From the NCBI RefSeq assembly GCF_020531905.1, contig NZ_JAJAWG010000009.1, positions 1-64,000 on the forward strand: 64,000 nucleotides of DNA, given 5' to 3'. Below, in pieces: positions 1 through 9,068 of this stretch. The DNA is from Deefgea salmonis. GTDB lineage: Bacteria > Pseudomonadota > Gammaproteobacteria > Burkholderiales > Chitinibacteraceae. Within the stretch, counting starts at the first letter, position 1. Each line of letters starts with the position of its first letter. Both the position numbers and the translations under genes were made by a program. Under the pieces are notes generated by a model. It had not been told where the DNA came from. It saw only the letters and a program-made list of their open reading frames with translations, and made no database searches.

Positions 1-116
1 AGCATCAATCCACCGTCCCATGGTGCGCTCCCAAAAATCAAAAGCGCAGCATGCCTGAATTAAAACGACAATTGAGGTGGAACGGCTGAGCCCTTACGTT
101 TTTTCTACATCCGGTG
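1..116. other. Window edge, no certain gene
   Basis: No long reading frame is present. On the minus strand an ATG at 21-19 is preceded by GGGAG at 32-28 with six bases between, so a minus-strand gene beginning M-G-R-W-I-D-A may start here and run out of the window. This rests only on the ribosome-binding site and seven codons. The plus strand from 22 to 116 must carry whatever transcript ends at the terminator that follows. Confidence 0.25.
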
Positions 117-147
117 AGCCCAAGCGATTCATGCTTGGGCTTTTTCT
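117..147 (+). terminator. Rho-independent terminator
   Basis: AGCCCAAGC (117-125) pairs perfectly with GCTTGGGCT (133-141) around a seven-base loop and is followed by a T-rich tract. Only the plus strand has the T tract, so it ends a rightward transcript that begins left of, or very near, the window edge. Confidence 0.8.
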
Positions 148-266
148 TATGTAAAGCGGCGTGCTATTTCAAAAAATGGTAATAAATAGGCTGTTGGCAT
201 ATTTTGTAACAAAACATTCATCTCCCACTGTTACCTTACAGCCTCACACGAAACCATTGAGTTTGT

Positions 267-2024
267 ATGATCCGCCACAGCAGCAATGAGCGCGCTTGCG
301 CCGAACTCGCCGATATCATTCAACAGCAGCAACTGAGCGCCGTCTTTCAACCGATTGCGGCACTCAATCAAGCCAGCGCCTATGGTTTTGAAGGTTTGAT
401 TCGTGGCCCTAGCGATCATCCTTTACACGCCCCACAGCAATTATTTCAAGCAGCCGCGCAGAACCAATGCCTTGCCCAATTAGATTGGGCCTGCCATCAA
501 GTGATTATTCAAGCGTTTATCGAACAGCAACTCCCCGGCAAATTGTTTCTCAATGTCTGCCCACTGAGCCTGATGCAAGACGCATTTCGCGCGCAAGCAA
601 TGCTCGATTTACTGCAAGCTGTGGGTTTAGATCCTCACCGAGTGGTTATCGAGCTGACTGAAACGCAAGCCACCAGCGATTACGCGCGCTTAGCCCAAGC
701 GTTGCAACACTATCGAGAAATGGGGTTTCAAATTGCGCTGGATGATTTGGGCGAAGGTTATTCGAGTTTACGGCTGTGGTCTGAACTCAAGCCAGACTTT
801 GTCAAGATTGATAAATACTTTATTCAAGGCATTAGCCAAGATCGACAAAAGCGCCAATTTGTACGCTCAATCCAACACATTGCCCTCAGCACCGGCTGCA
901 ATGTGATTGCAGAAGGCATTGAAAATCATGCTGAATTGGCAGTCATTGAGCGCTTAGGCATTCATTTAATCCAAGGATTTTTAATTGGCCGTCCCGAAAT
1001 ACAGCCCAATCCGTTGCTCGATATGCCCAAACACCGCACCGAACAGCCAGTCTACATCGGCCAAAGCAGTACTCACGCCGGTGCTTTGCTCCAAATCGTT
1101 CCTAGTGCCTGTCAAACCGATAGCAACGAAGCCGTTTGGCGACGTCTAACCCAGCAAGCCGATCTAAGCGCGATTCCGGTGGTCGACAACGAGCGTCCGA
1201 TTGGACTAATCAAACGCAATGATTTATTAGAGTTATTTTCACGGCCATTTAGCCGCGAACTCTTTGGCGCACGCAGTTGTAGCACCCAAATGGATCGCCA
1301 CCCCTTAATTATTGAGCAAGCCACCAGTCTGACTGAGCTGGCCCGTTTACTCACTTGTAGCGAGCGCAGTGATCTTAACGATGGTTTTATCATTACCGAG
1401 CAGGGACGTTATTTAGGGATGGGCACTGGCCGCGACTTGATCCGCGCAATGACTGAATTACAAATTAGTGCTGCGCGCCACGCCAACCCGTTAACCGGCT
1501 TACCCGGGAATGCCCCCATTCAAAACACCATCAGCCAATATCTACAAACTGAATGCAACTTCACCGTGGTGTACGTCGATCTGGATCACTTCAAGCCTTA
1601 TAACGACGTTTATGGCTACGCTCGAGGTGATGAGCTGCTGCAGCTGTGCGGGCAACTGTTACAAAGTAGCGTCGATTCTCAGCTGGATTTTGTCGGGCAC
1701 GTCGGTGGGGATGACTTTATTTTGTTATTGCGATCACCGAATTGGCGCTCGCATTGCGAGCAAATACTCAGTGATTTTCAACAACAATTAGCGCCATTTT
1801 TTAAACCCGCACACTGGCAAGCGCAAAGCTATTTGGCGCACAATCGCCACAATAAATTGCAATTACACCCGCTGGTTTCGATGTCTTTAGGCGCAGTAGA
1901 AATAGTCGCCAGCGAGTATCAAAGCCACCATGAAGTGGCGAACCATGCATCGAGCGCCAAACATATGGCCAAAATGCAAAGCGGGCATAGCCTATATATT
2001 GCCCCGCTAAGTAGGGGTATTTAA
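267..2024 (+). CDS. EAL-CBS-GGDEF cyclic-di-GMP turnover protein
   Basis: Cytoplasmic 585-residue protein with no membrane segment. An N-terminal EAL phosphodiesterase domain (about 15-255) keeps the catalytic set: EGLIR at 42-46, LNVCP, ELTET, DDLGEGYSSL, VKIDK, AEGIE and IQGFL. A middle region (about 270-400) looks like a CBS pair, a usual nucleotide-sensing module. A C-terminal GGDEF domain follows, with GGDDF at 480-484 in place of GGDEF and DLDHFKPYND upstream. The EAL half therefore looks active in c-di-GMP breakdown, while cyclase activity of the variant signature is uncertain. I see no RxxD inhibitory site just upstream of the GGDDF. The start has no strong ribosome-binding site; it is the first Met giving a full EAL domain. 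Confidence 0.9.
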   Translation: MIRHSSNERACAELADIIQQQQLSAVFQPIAALNQASAYGFEGLIRGPSDHPLHAPQQLFQAAAQNQCLAQLDWACHQVIIQAFIEQQLPGKLFLNVCPLSLMQDAFRAQAMLDLLQAVGLDPHRVVIELTETQATSDYARLAQALQHYREMGFQIALDDLGEGYSSLRLWSELKPDFVKIDKYFIQGISQDRQKRQFVRSIQHIALSTGCNVIAEGIENHAELAVIERLGIHLIQGFLIGRPEIQPNPLLDMPKHRTEQPVYIGQSSTHAGALLQIVPSACQTDSNEAVWRRLTQQADLSAIPVVDNERPIGLIKRNDLLELFSRPFSRELFGARSCSTQMDRHPLIIEQATSLTELARLLTCSERSDLNDGFIITEQGRYLGMGTGRDLIRAMTELQISAARHANPLTGLPGNAPIQNTISQYLQTECNFTVVYVDLDHFKPYNDVYGYARGDELLQLCGQLLQSSVDSQLDFVGHVGGDDFILLLRSPNWRSHCEQILSDFQQQLAPFFKPAHWQAQSYLAHNRHNKLQLHPLVSMSLGAVEIVASEYQSHHEVANHASSAKHMAKMQSGHSLYIAPLSRGI

Positions 2025-2061
2025 CTGAAGGCCTTGCTCCATAAGGGCTAGATTAAAATAC

Positions 2062-3189
2062 TCACGACGCGTTCAAATCATCGTTCGCTTCAATTTGCGA
2101 CAGATCCCAATCTAAAGCCAAATCTTGTTGAGCCAAGACCAATAAAGGCTGTAGATTTTTAAGTAAGGCGCGCAGATGTGGACGCAATTCGTCCGTCATC
2201 CCTTTATGCAGCATCACCAAGGCCTCGGCGATCAGCGGCGTGTGCGGCATACTCTGGCGTTCGGGCATAAACACTTGGTTTGCCATCGGCGTAGCGTATA
2301 AACGATCTTGCGCGATGTGTAATATGCGCTCGCATGAATGCGCCTCATCGTGCCAAGAATTGGCAACGGCAATACTCGCGGTCACTCGCAATAATTGTTC
2401 ACGATAATTAATGCGGGCATTGGCGACTCGATGTCGCAAACGCTCGGCGACAATTTTCGCTTCAGTCAATGGCGTGGCTGGGGAAATAATCGCAAACAGT
2501 GCCCCTGTTAAATGCGCCAAGGTGTCTTCTTTGCGCAAAGTGCTTTCGAGTAATTTGGCCAACATGCCTAACATTTGCCCGCACACGCGCTCGCCGAGTT
2601 TGTCGGTTAACATTTGAAAATGATTCACCTCCAATAACAATAAGCTCACTTGGCTATTGTGCCGAAGCGCAAAAGCTAAGGCTTGTTCCAATTGCAAATT
2701 CAATAAATAAGAACTGGCGACGCCGGTTAACTCATCACTCGTAGCGTGCACTTGCATCGCACGTGCGGCGGCCAATTCGCGCCGTGTCGCGGCCAATTCA
2801 AGATTGGCCTGAACCCGCGCCAGCATTTCGGTGCGATCCGTCGATTTGGTGATAAAGTCATTGGCGCCACATTCCACACAGCGCAGTTTGGTCGCCTCAT
2901 CTTCTTCGCCCGAGATAATGATCACCGGCAAATAATGCAAACGCGCATCACCCGAGCTGCGCACGCGCGCCAGTAAACCCAAGCCATCGAGCTCAGGCAT
3001 GGTTAAATCTGAAATCAACAAATTAATCATCGGCTCAGCCAGCAACAGCTTCCAGCCCGCCTCGCCATCGGCGGCCTCAAATAAATCAAAATGCACGCTT
3101 AAATGCTTACGCACCGTCGCACGAACGATACGAGAATCATCCACAATCAAGATTTGAGGTCGTGGATTTAATTCTTCACTTTCAATCAT
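2062..3189 (-). CDS. Response regulator with degenerate GGDEF output domain
   Basis: An N-terminal receiver domain has the acidic pair D17-D18, the phospho-acceptor D61 in LLISDLTMPE and the conserved lysine in FITKS. A linker helix leads to a GGDEF-fold domain starting at DELTG, but the catalytic signature reads LTGALF instead of GGDEF, so it cannot be a normal diguanylate cyclase. It may act as a phosphorylation-controlled protein interaction module. About 50 residues follow the domain. I start at the Met at 3189 because AGGTGG lies eight bases before it; an in-frame Met seven codons upstream (3210) has no such site. The gene converges on the EAL-CBS-GGDEF gene, and no histidine kinase is adjacent. 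Confidence 0.88.
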   Translation of the reverse strand: MIESEELNPRPQILIVDDSRIVRATVRKHLSVHFDLFEAADGEAGWKLLLAEPMINLLISDLTMPELDGLGLLARVRSSGDARLHYLPVIIISGEEDEATKLRCVECGANDFITKSTDRTEMLARVQANLELAATRRELAAARAMQVHATSDELTGVASSYLLNLQLEQALAFALRHNSQVSLLLLEVNHFQMLTDKLGERVCGQMLGMLAKLLESTLRKEDTLAHLTGALFAIISPATPLTEAKIVAERLRHRVANARINYREQLLRVTASIAVANSWHDEAHSCERILHIAQDRLYATPMANQVFMPERQSMPHTPLIAEALVMLHKGMTDELRPHLRALLKNLQPLLVLAQQDLALDWDLSQIEANDDLNAS

Positions 3190-3337
3190 TGTCAATTCCA
3201 CCTCATCCAACGCAGGCTTTAGCCTAGCACATGCAATTAAACGACGAGAGGCCGAAATAAGGCGGGATAAATCGGTCTACAACGATTCAATTGTCATGTA
3301 AGCTATCAGCTTACTCGCCTGCATCTAGGATGTGATC

Positions 3338-3703
3338 ATGTCCAAGACTTATCGTTTACAGCTCAGTGTCTCTCCTGTCACCCGCCGTGAAGCCGACTAT
3401 ACGCTTGGTGCGATTCAACGCGCTTGGTGCACGCCGTCATGGGCCAATAAGCAATCGCTAGGTAATGAGATTTTATTGCTAGAAGTACGTCACGAGGCAG
3501 AAATCAAGGTTGGAGAAAGTGCCGATTGGTTTATAGAGCGCATCGCTGCGGCCATTTGGCAAGAAACCGGCCGCTTTGTGCGAATAGCCATTGATCTGGT
3601 CGCTGATGAAGCCGCTGATGGGCAATTTATTATCTTAGATGAAGCCGCGTATTGGCGAATTATGCAAAATTTTCGCCTCTCATCGCCGCGCTTTCACGCT
3701 TGA
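3338..3703 (+). CDS. Small conserved-type protein of unknown function
   Basis: A 121-residue protein I do not recognise. It is soluble, mixed alpha/beta, with no signal peptide and no obvious metal or nucleotide motif. Trp residues recur (AWCTPSW, DWFIERI, AIWQETG, AYWRIM). AGGA seven bases upstream supports the ATG at 3338; an in-frame GTG at 3332 overlaps that site and is less likely. It stands alone between the response regulator and rpsT, and shares a bidirectional terminator with rpsT. Reading-frame length and the ribosome-binding site support a real gene; the function is open. Confidence 0.75.
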   Translation: MSKTYRLQLSVSPVTRREADYTLGAIQRAWCTPSWANKQSLGNEILLLEVRHEAEIKVGESADWFIERIAAAIWQETGRFVRIAIDLVADEAADGQFIILDEAAYWRIMQNFRLSSPRFHA

Positions 3704-3752
3704 AATAGCGCCGCGTCTCGCTTTAAAACCGACGCCTCGCCGATTGACAGGC

Positions 3753-3783
3753 ACAAAAAAACCCGTTTACACGGGTTTTTTGC
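3753..3783. terminator. Bidirectional terminator
   Basis: A-run, ACCCG, short loop, CGGGT, T-run around 3755-3781. The hairpin has T tracts on both strands and serves the rightward small gene and the leftward rpsT. Confidence 0.85.
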
Positions 3784-3807
3784 TTTAGAACCTGTTACTT
3801 ACAAAGC

Positions 3808-4077
3808 TTAGGCAGCAGCCATTGCTTTGATCGCAGCAGACAAACGGCTCTTATGACGAGCTGCTTTGTTCTTATGGTAGATCTTTTTGTCAGCCAAGCT
3901 GTCGATGGTGCTAACAGATGCTTGGTAAACAGCTGTAGCAGCCGCTTTGTCGCCAGCCGCGATCGCTTTCAATACTTTTTTAACTGCAGTACGGAATTCT
4001 GAACGTTGAGCGCCGTTGTGTAGACGTGCAACTTCAGCTTGACGAGCGCGTTTGCGTGCTTGTGCGGTATTTGCCAT
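3808..4077 (-). CDS. rpsT: 30S ribosomal protein S20
   Basis: An 89-residue, Lys/Ala-rich helical protein of the usual S20 length, beginning [15 protein letters not shown] and ending in an alanine-rich tail. It binds 16S rRNA in the 30S subunit body. GGAG precedes the ATG by six bases. It is transcribed alone, divergently from murJ, the common neighbour of rpsT in betaproteobacteria. The roughly 150-base gap to murJ must carry both promoters. Confidence 0.98.
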   Translation of the reverse strand: MANTAQARKRARQAEVARLHNGAQRSEFRTAVKKVLKAIAAGDKAAATAVYQASVSTIDSLADKKIYHKNKAARHKSRLSAAIKAMAAA

Positions 4078-4233
4078 GGTAATTCTCCAAAGGTATAAAC
4101 GGGTCTACTGCTTCGCCGGAGACACGGACTTTCGGCAGCACACACACCCTAGAAAGGGGGCAATTTTATGCCTTCTTCACGGCAAGTGCAAGTAGGCGTT
4201 ATCATGCGCGCTATCAGGGACGGAAAAATAACA

Positions 4234-5769
4234 ATGAATCTACTCAAAGCACTGGCCGCGGTCAGCTCGATGACCTTGGTTTCACGCGTGCTCGGCTTTG
4301 CCCGTGACGCGATTATGGCGACTATTTTTGGCGCTGGCGCCATGATGGATGCGTGGGTGGTTGCCTTTCGCTTGCCGAATTTATTGCGACGTATCTTCGC
4401 CGAAGGCGCATTCTCACAAGCGTTTGTGCCAATACTGGCCGATAAAAAAACCCGCGAAGGCGATGAAGCGGCCAAAATCTTTATCGCGCATGTGGCCGGT
4501 TTGTTAACTTTAATTTTAGCGGTGATCACCTTAATCGGGATTTTGGCAGCGCCATGGATTATTTGGAGTACCGCCAATGGTTTAACCAATAATCCCAATC
4601 AATTTGCCGTTACCACCGATTTATTGCGCATTACTTTTCCTTATATCTTGCTGATTTCATTGTCATCACTCGCCGGCGCGGTGCTCAATACTTGGAATCA
4701 CTTTTCTGTGCCGGCCTTTACGCCAACGCTGCTCAATATTTCATTTATTATTTTTGCACTATTTTTAGCGCCCTATTTTAATCCGCCGATTATGGCGCTC
4801 GCTTGGGCCTTGTTGGTGGGCGGCGTTGCTCAGCTGGCGTATCAACTGCCTTATCTCAAAAAAATTGGCATGCTAGTTCGCCCGCGCTTGGATTTTAAAG
4901 ACCCCGGTGTTTGGCGCGTGGTTAAGCAAATGGGTCCGGCGATTTTGGGGGTTTCGGTCAGCCAGATTTCTCAAATTATCAATCAAAGTTTGGCGTCATT
5001 GCTGGTCGTGGGTTCGATGTCGTGGATTTACTACGCCGATCGCTTAATGGAGCTACCTACTGGCTTATTGGGCGTGGCGCTCGGGACGATTTTATTGCCG
5101 TCGCTGTCTAAAACCTTGGCCAATAACGACACCGTAGAATATTCCAAACTACTCGATTGGGGCTTGCGATTGGCGCTGTTGCTGGCGCTCCCCTCGGCGG
5201 TCGCCTTGGCGGTGATTGCCGAGCCGCTGACGATTTCATTATTTCAATACGGCAAATTTACGGCCCATGATGCGCAGATGACGCAATTGGCATTAATGGC
5301 TTACGCAGTGGGCATTCCTGGTTTGATTTTGATTAAGCCCTTAGCGCCGGCATTTTATGCGCGTAAAAATATTAAAACGCCAGTCAAGATTGCGGTGTTT
5401 TCTTTAATTGTGACCCAAGGCTTAAACCTGATTTTAGTGCCCTATTTGCAACACGCTGGCCTCGCGTTATCGATTAGTTTGGCGGCCATCGCCAACGCAG
5501 GTTTGCTGTATTACCAGTTAAGAAAACAAGATTTGTATCAGCCTGAAACGGGTTGGTTGGGCTTTTTGATTAAACTGATTGTTGCGGTCAGCTTAATGGC
5601 ATTGGCTTTATTTGGCGTGATGCAAATCATGCCGGAATGGGCGCAGGGCAATATGCCGTCGCGATTGCTACGCCTCTCAGGCTTAGTCATCGTTGGCATC
5701 GCGGTGTATTTTGCCGTGCTGGGTTTACTGGGATTTAGACCACGGCAATTCTCTCGCCGTAGCGTTTAA
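4234..5769 (+). CDS. murJ: Lipid II flippase MurJ
   Basis: A 511-residue inner membrane protein of the MVF/MurJ family with about 14 hydrophobic segments. It moves lipid II to the periplasmic face for peptidoglycan synthesis. The N-terminus reads [20 protein letters not shown] followed by [13 protein letters not shown], a hallmark of the family, with the conserved [21 protein letters not shown] segment shortly after. I start at 4234 because family members begin there. An in-frame Met at 4168 would add 22 charged residues that break the N-terminal membrane segment. The stop is followed directly by a hairpin repeat at 5781. Confidence 0.96.
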   Translation: MNLLKALAAVSSMTLVSRVLGFARDAIMATIFGAGAMMDAWVVAFRLPNLLRRIFAEGAFSQAFVPILADKKTREGDEAAKIFIAHVAGLLTLILAVITLIGILAAPWIIWSTANGLTNNPNQFAVTTDLLRITFPYILLISLSSLAGAVLNTWNHFSVPAFTPTLLNISFIIFALFLAPYFNPPIMALAWALLVGGVAQLAYQLPYLKKIGMLVRPRLDFKDPGVWRVVKQMGPAILGVSVSQISQIINQSLASLLVVGSMSWIYYADRLMELPTGLLGVALGTILLPSLSKTLANNDTVEYSKLLDWGLRLALLLALPSAVALAVIAEPLTISLFQYGKFTAHDAQMTQLALMAYAVGIPGLILIKPLAPAFYARKNIKTPVKIAVFSLIVTQGLNLILVPYLQHAGLALSISLAAIANAGLLYYQLRKQDLYQPETGWLGFLIKLIVAVSLMALALFGVMQIMPEWAQGNMPSRLLRLSGLVIVGIAVYFAVLGLLGFRPRQFSRRSV

Positions 5770-5780
5770 ACTGCAAGGTA

Positions 5781-5827
5781 GGTATTTGCTGCAAGGCTTT
5801 TATATTAAAGCGCTGCAAGCAAATACC
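5781..5827. repeat. Intergenic hairpin repeat, copy A
   Basis: Left arm 5781-5800 (GGTATTTGCTGCAAGGCTTT) and right arm 5807-5827 are almost perfect reverse complements around a six-base AT loop. It sits just past the murJ stop, between convergent genes. A related hairpin lies at 34197-34243. It lacks a long T tract, so it may stabilise or punctuate the murJ message rather than act as a classic terminator. Confidence 0.7.
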
Positions 5828-5923
5828 CTCTTGCTTATGCTGATATTCAGATTGAGTGCTGTGCCGCGCGCGTCGCTCTGGCACTTAAAACCGCCACACC
5901 GAATCCAAACAGCAGCGGACTGA

Positions 5924-8860
5924 TTACGCCGAACTCACTGGCGTCGATAAATAAGCCTCAATCGCCACCGCATCAATTTGCTCCGCTTGCATAAATTGTT
6001 TGGCGTATTTCAAATACACACCCGACGTTAAAAACAATTGAAATAGCTCACGATCAATATGCTGATTTTCCACCATGCTCTGCATAATGCGGATCGCTTC
6101 CGAGAGTAATTTACCTTTTTTATACGGTCGATCCACCGCCGTGAGCGCTTCAAAAATATCGGCAATCGCCATCATTCGCGCCAATGGGCTCATTTGCTGT
6201 TGTGTGAGTTTACGTGGATAACCGGTGCCATCCATTTTTTCATGATGACCACCGGCAATTTCGGGCACTTGCTGCAAATGCCGAGGGAAAGGCAGTTTTT
6301 CTAACATAATGATGGTTTGCACAATGTGCTCGTTGATTTTATAGCGTTCTTCTTCGCTTAAAGTGCCCCGCGCTACTGATAGATTATAAATTTCACCTCG
6401 GTTATATAAGAGCTCAGGCACCTTGAGCTGAAAGCCCCAAGGGTTAATCGCTGGCATTTGCTCGCGCGGCGAGCGGGTAAATTGATGCTCGACTTTATCG
6501 GCCAATAACGACTCAAAAACCGGCAGTTCCGCGGCTGGCTCACGCGCTTTACGGCTATTTTCTTCATGCGAAATACCGATTCTATCGTCCAAAGTACGTA
6601 GCCATTGGCGCTGGGCAATGGCATTTAATCGCACAATTTTATCCTCGGCCATAAACTCACCGCCCTGATTACACTGCGCGATAAAGGCAAAGTCATCGTC
6701 AAGCTGCGCCAATGCTTGGGCCAATTGCATGGCCGATTGCTGCGGATCTGCTCCCTCGATTTGGGCTTGTAGCGCCTGAATTTGCGCGTCGCGCTTTAAG
6801 ACTTCAAAGCGCATCCGCACTTCATGCAATCGATCGTAGAGCGTTTCTAATTTAGTGGCTTTATCCACCACGTATTCTGGCGTCGTCACTTTACCGCAAT
6901 CGTGCAGCCAGCACGCAATATGCAAAGCTTCGCGCTCGGTTTCAGTTAAATTGAAATCCGCATATGGACCGATCGTCGTTTGACATGCCGCATTCGCGAG
7001 CATTTTGGTCAGTTCAGGAACCCGCTGGCAATGACCGCCGGTATATGGACTTTTGGCATCAATGGCACCGGCGAGTAATTGAATAAAGGCTTCTAGTAAT
7101 ACTTTTTGCTCTTCAATTAAGCGCTGCGTATTGAGCGCCACTGCCGCAGTGCCCGACAAAGCCGTGACAAAAGACAAGCGCTTGGCCGTGATGGCTTCTT
7201 CGGCGGTGAGCAATAAAGCCAACACGCCCAGCAGTTGCCCCGATTTATCCTTTAAGGGCAGGCCGACGAGTTGATAGGCGGCGGGCTCAGCGATCACAAA
7301 ATTAAAATAAAGCTGCACCTGTTCAGGCGTCAGCAATATTGAACTGACTTGTTGCTGCAATAGTTGCAACACCGGATGCGTCTGATCGGCCTCCAGTTTA
7401 AGGGTGGCCAATTCGCCAAAGGCTTCACGAATTTGATCGTTATTTTGTGCTTGTACTACTTCGAGCGTGCCTTGCTTGGGCTCAGCTAAATATAAAATGC
7501 CACAAGGGGCTAAAGCCGCTTTTCGCATCTCGCTGACAATCAATACCAATAAACGCTGAAAGTTCGTTTCTGCCGCGAGCGCATTGGATAAATGTAAAAA
7601 GTCTTCAATCGTCCCCTTCATTTGATCCATCGATTTAGCCAGCGCAATAATTTCGGTAATTCGTGCTTCAACCTGAATGGGCTCACTAAAATCAAAGCGC
7701 GCAATTCTTTGAGCTTCGCTATTGAGTTGGATTAATGGTCGCGATGCCATTCGTGCCAGCCATAAAGCCAAACTCACCCCCAGCACTAAAAGCAGCGCAG
7801 AAATGACTAAAGCACGATTACGAATTTCAATCGCTGGCCCGAGTAATTCAGAATGCGGCGATGCCAACCATAATTGCAGTGATGCGCCACCGAGTACCGC
7901 AATGGATTTAGCCGACACCGCCCATTGCTCACCTTGAGTCGTCATCGTGATGCTTGTTCCGGCTGCAAGCGGTAAATCTTTTAATTGATTTAACCAATCT
8001 CCTTTTAATTCTGCCAGTAATGGCAGGCGCAATTGACCCTGTTCAGTGCGCTGCATATTGGGCAGACCATCTTGCATTAACATCACGCCCGTATCGGCCG
8101 TCATGAGTAAAAATTTTGATCCCGGTGTTTCTTGATAATAAGAAAGCACGGCTTCAATCGTTTCTAAACGAACATCAACGCCAACCACGGCCGATTGTTG
8201 ATTGGCCGCCATCGAAATGGTCACCCCAGCTTTATCGGTCGTATAAAAAACATAGGGCAAACTACTTTGTACACCAACGTGGGATTGCGCGGCTTTAAAC
8301 CAAGTGCGCGAACGCGGGTCAAATTGATAATCAGGTTTAATTCTATTTTCAATTAAATGCGCGTTTTGATCAAAAAATAGATAACGCCCAATTAAATGAC
8401 CATTAATCACTTCAATACTTTGAGCAATCCAAGCGGTATTTTTAGGCGGATTAAAACGTTGAATCAGCGCCGCCTCATTACGCCAAGGCCGCAATAAAAA
8501 AAAATCGCCATTGGGATAGCCCACATACACCGCAGCTAAAGTGGGCCGCGTGCGCAATGCGGTCAATAAATACGGCATACTGTCCAGCCGTTGCTCGAGC
8601 GTTGTTGCACGCACAATCCGTTGATCGGCCATCAGTTCTGCGGTCACTGCCGCATTGCGATAGAGATTATCCAAATGATCGGTGGCCACTTTCGCAAAAT
8701 TGTTCACTCGATTTTGCGCGTTCAACATTAATATTTTTTCTGTTGAATTTTGAAAAAACCAAGTTGTTACCCCAGCAAATAACACCATTAGTCCCACAAA
8801 AAAATAGCCCAGATGCAAATGAAATGGGATATGTTTCGATTTTTGTAACTGCGAGCGCAT
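5924..8860 (-). CDS. Membrane Cache-HAMP-GAF-HD-GYP phosphodiesterase
   Basis: A 978-residue inner membrane sensor. TM1 (about 17-37) and TM2 (about 349-370) flank a large periplasmic double-Cache-like domain. HAMP (about 370-425), GAF-like (about 440-590) and HD-GYP regions follow. HDCGK is at 653-657 and HHEKMDGTGYP at 872-882, so the metal ligands and GYP motif of a c-di-GMP phosphodiesterase are present. The two motifs are about 215 residues apart, far more than the roughly 60-70 of classic HD-GYP domains, so the catalytic domain carries a long charged insertion (about 680-830). Predicted role: extracellular ligand sensing coupled to c-di-GMP breakdown. It is transcribed alone. Confidence 0.9.
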   Translation of the reverse strand: MRSQLQKSKHIPFHLHLGYFFVGLMVLFAGVTTWFFQNSTEKILMLNAQNRVNNFAKVATDHLDNLYRNAAVTAELMADQRIVRATTLEQRLDSMPYLLTALRTRPTLAAVYVGYPNGDFFLLRPWRNEAALIQRFNPPKNTAWIAQSIEVINGHLIGRYLFFDQNAHLIENRIKPDYQFDPRSRTWFKAAQSHVGVQSSLPYVFYTTDKAGVTISMAANQQSAVVGVDVRLETIEAVLSYYQETPGSKFLLMTADTGVMLMQDGLPNMQRTEQGQLRLPLLAELKGDWLNQLKDLPLAAGTSITMTTQGEQWAVSAKSIAVLGGASLQLWLASPHSELLGPAIEIRNRALVISALLLVLGVSLALWLARMASRPLIQLNSEAQRIARFDFSEPIQVEARITEIIALAKSMDQMKGTIEDFLHLSNALAAETNFQRLLVLIVSEMRKAALAPCGILYLAEPKQGTLEVVQAQNNDQIREAFGELATLKLEADQTHPVLQLLQQQVSSILLTPEQVQLYFNFVIAEPAAYQLVGLPLKDKSGQLLGVLALLLTAEEAITAKRLSFVTALSGTAAVALNTQRLIEEQKVLLEAFIQLLAGAIDAKSPYTGGHCQRVPELTKMLANAACQTTIGPYADFNLTETEREALHIACWLHDCGKVTTPEYVVDKATKLETLYDRLHEVRMRFEVLKRDAQIQALQAQIEGADPQQSAMQLAQALAQLDDDFAFIAQCNQGGEFMAEDKIVRLNAIAQRQWLRTLDDRIGISHEENSRKAREPAAELPVFESLLADKVEHQFTRSPREQMPAINPWGFQLKVPELLYNRGEIYNLSVARGTLSEEERYKINEHIVQTIIMLEKLPFPRHLQQVPEIAGGHHEKMDGTGYPRKLTQQQMSPLARMMAIADIFEALTAVDRPYKKGKLLSEAIRIMQSMVENQHIDRELFQLFLTSGVYLKYAKQFMQAEQIDAVAIEAYLSTPVSSA

Positions 8861-9068
8861 ACCAGCAAGTCCTTTTGTTTTGTTCTTTCTACAAAATTAA
8901 AACGAATGAAATTATAAATATCATATTAATACTGATCTCGAAAGAAAATCGAAATTAATCCCGTAAAGCCTGCAGCGCCACTGGCCAGAGTCATGCTAAA
9001 ATCACTTTTAAATTGATAGTAATTTAAGGCAAAACTGGCCTTTTCTCTTTATTTGAATGGAGCACTGC

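Noticed and set aside
4149-4598. 149-codon minus-strand frame over the start of murJ
   Set aside because: Antisense shadow of the well-supported murJ gene; Lys/Ser/Ala-rich low-complexity product.
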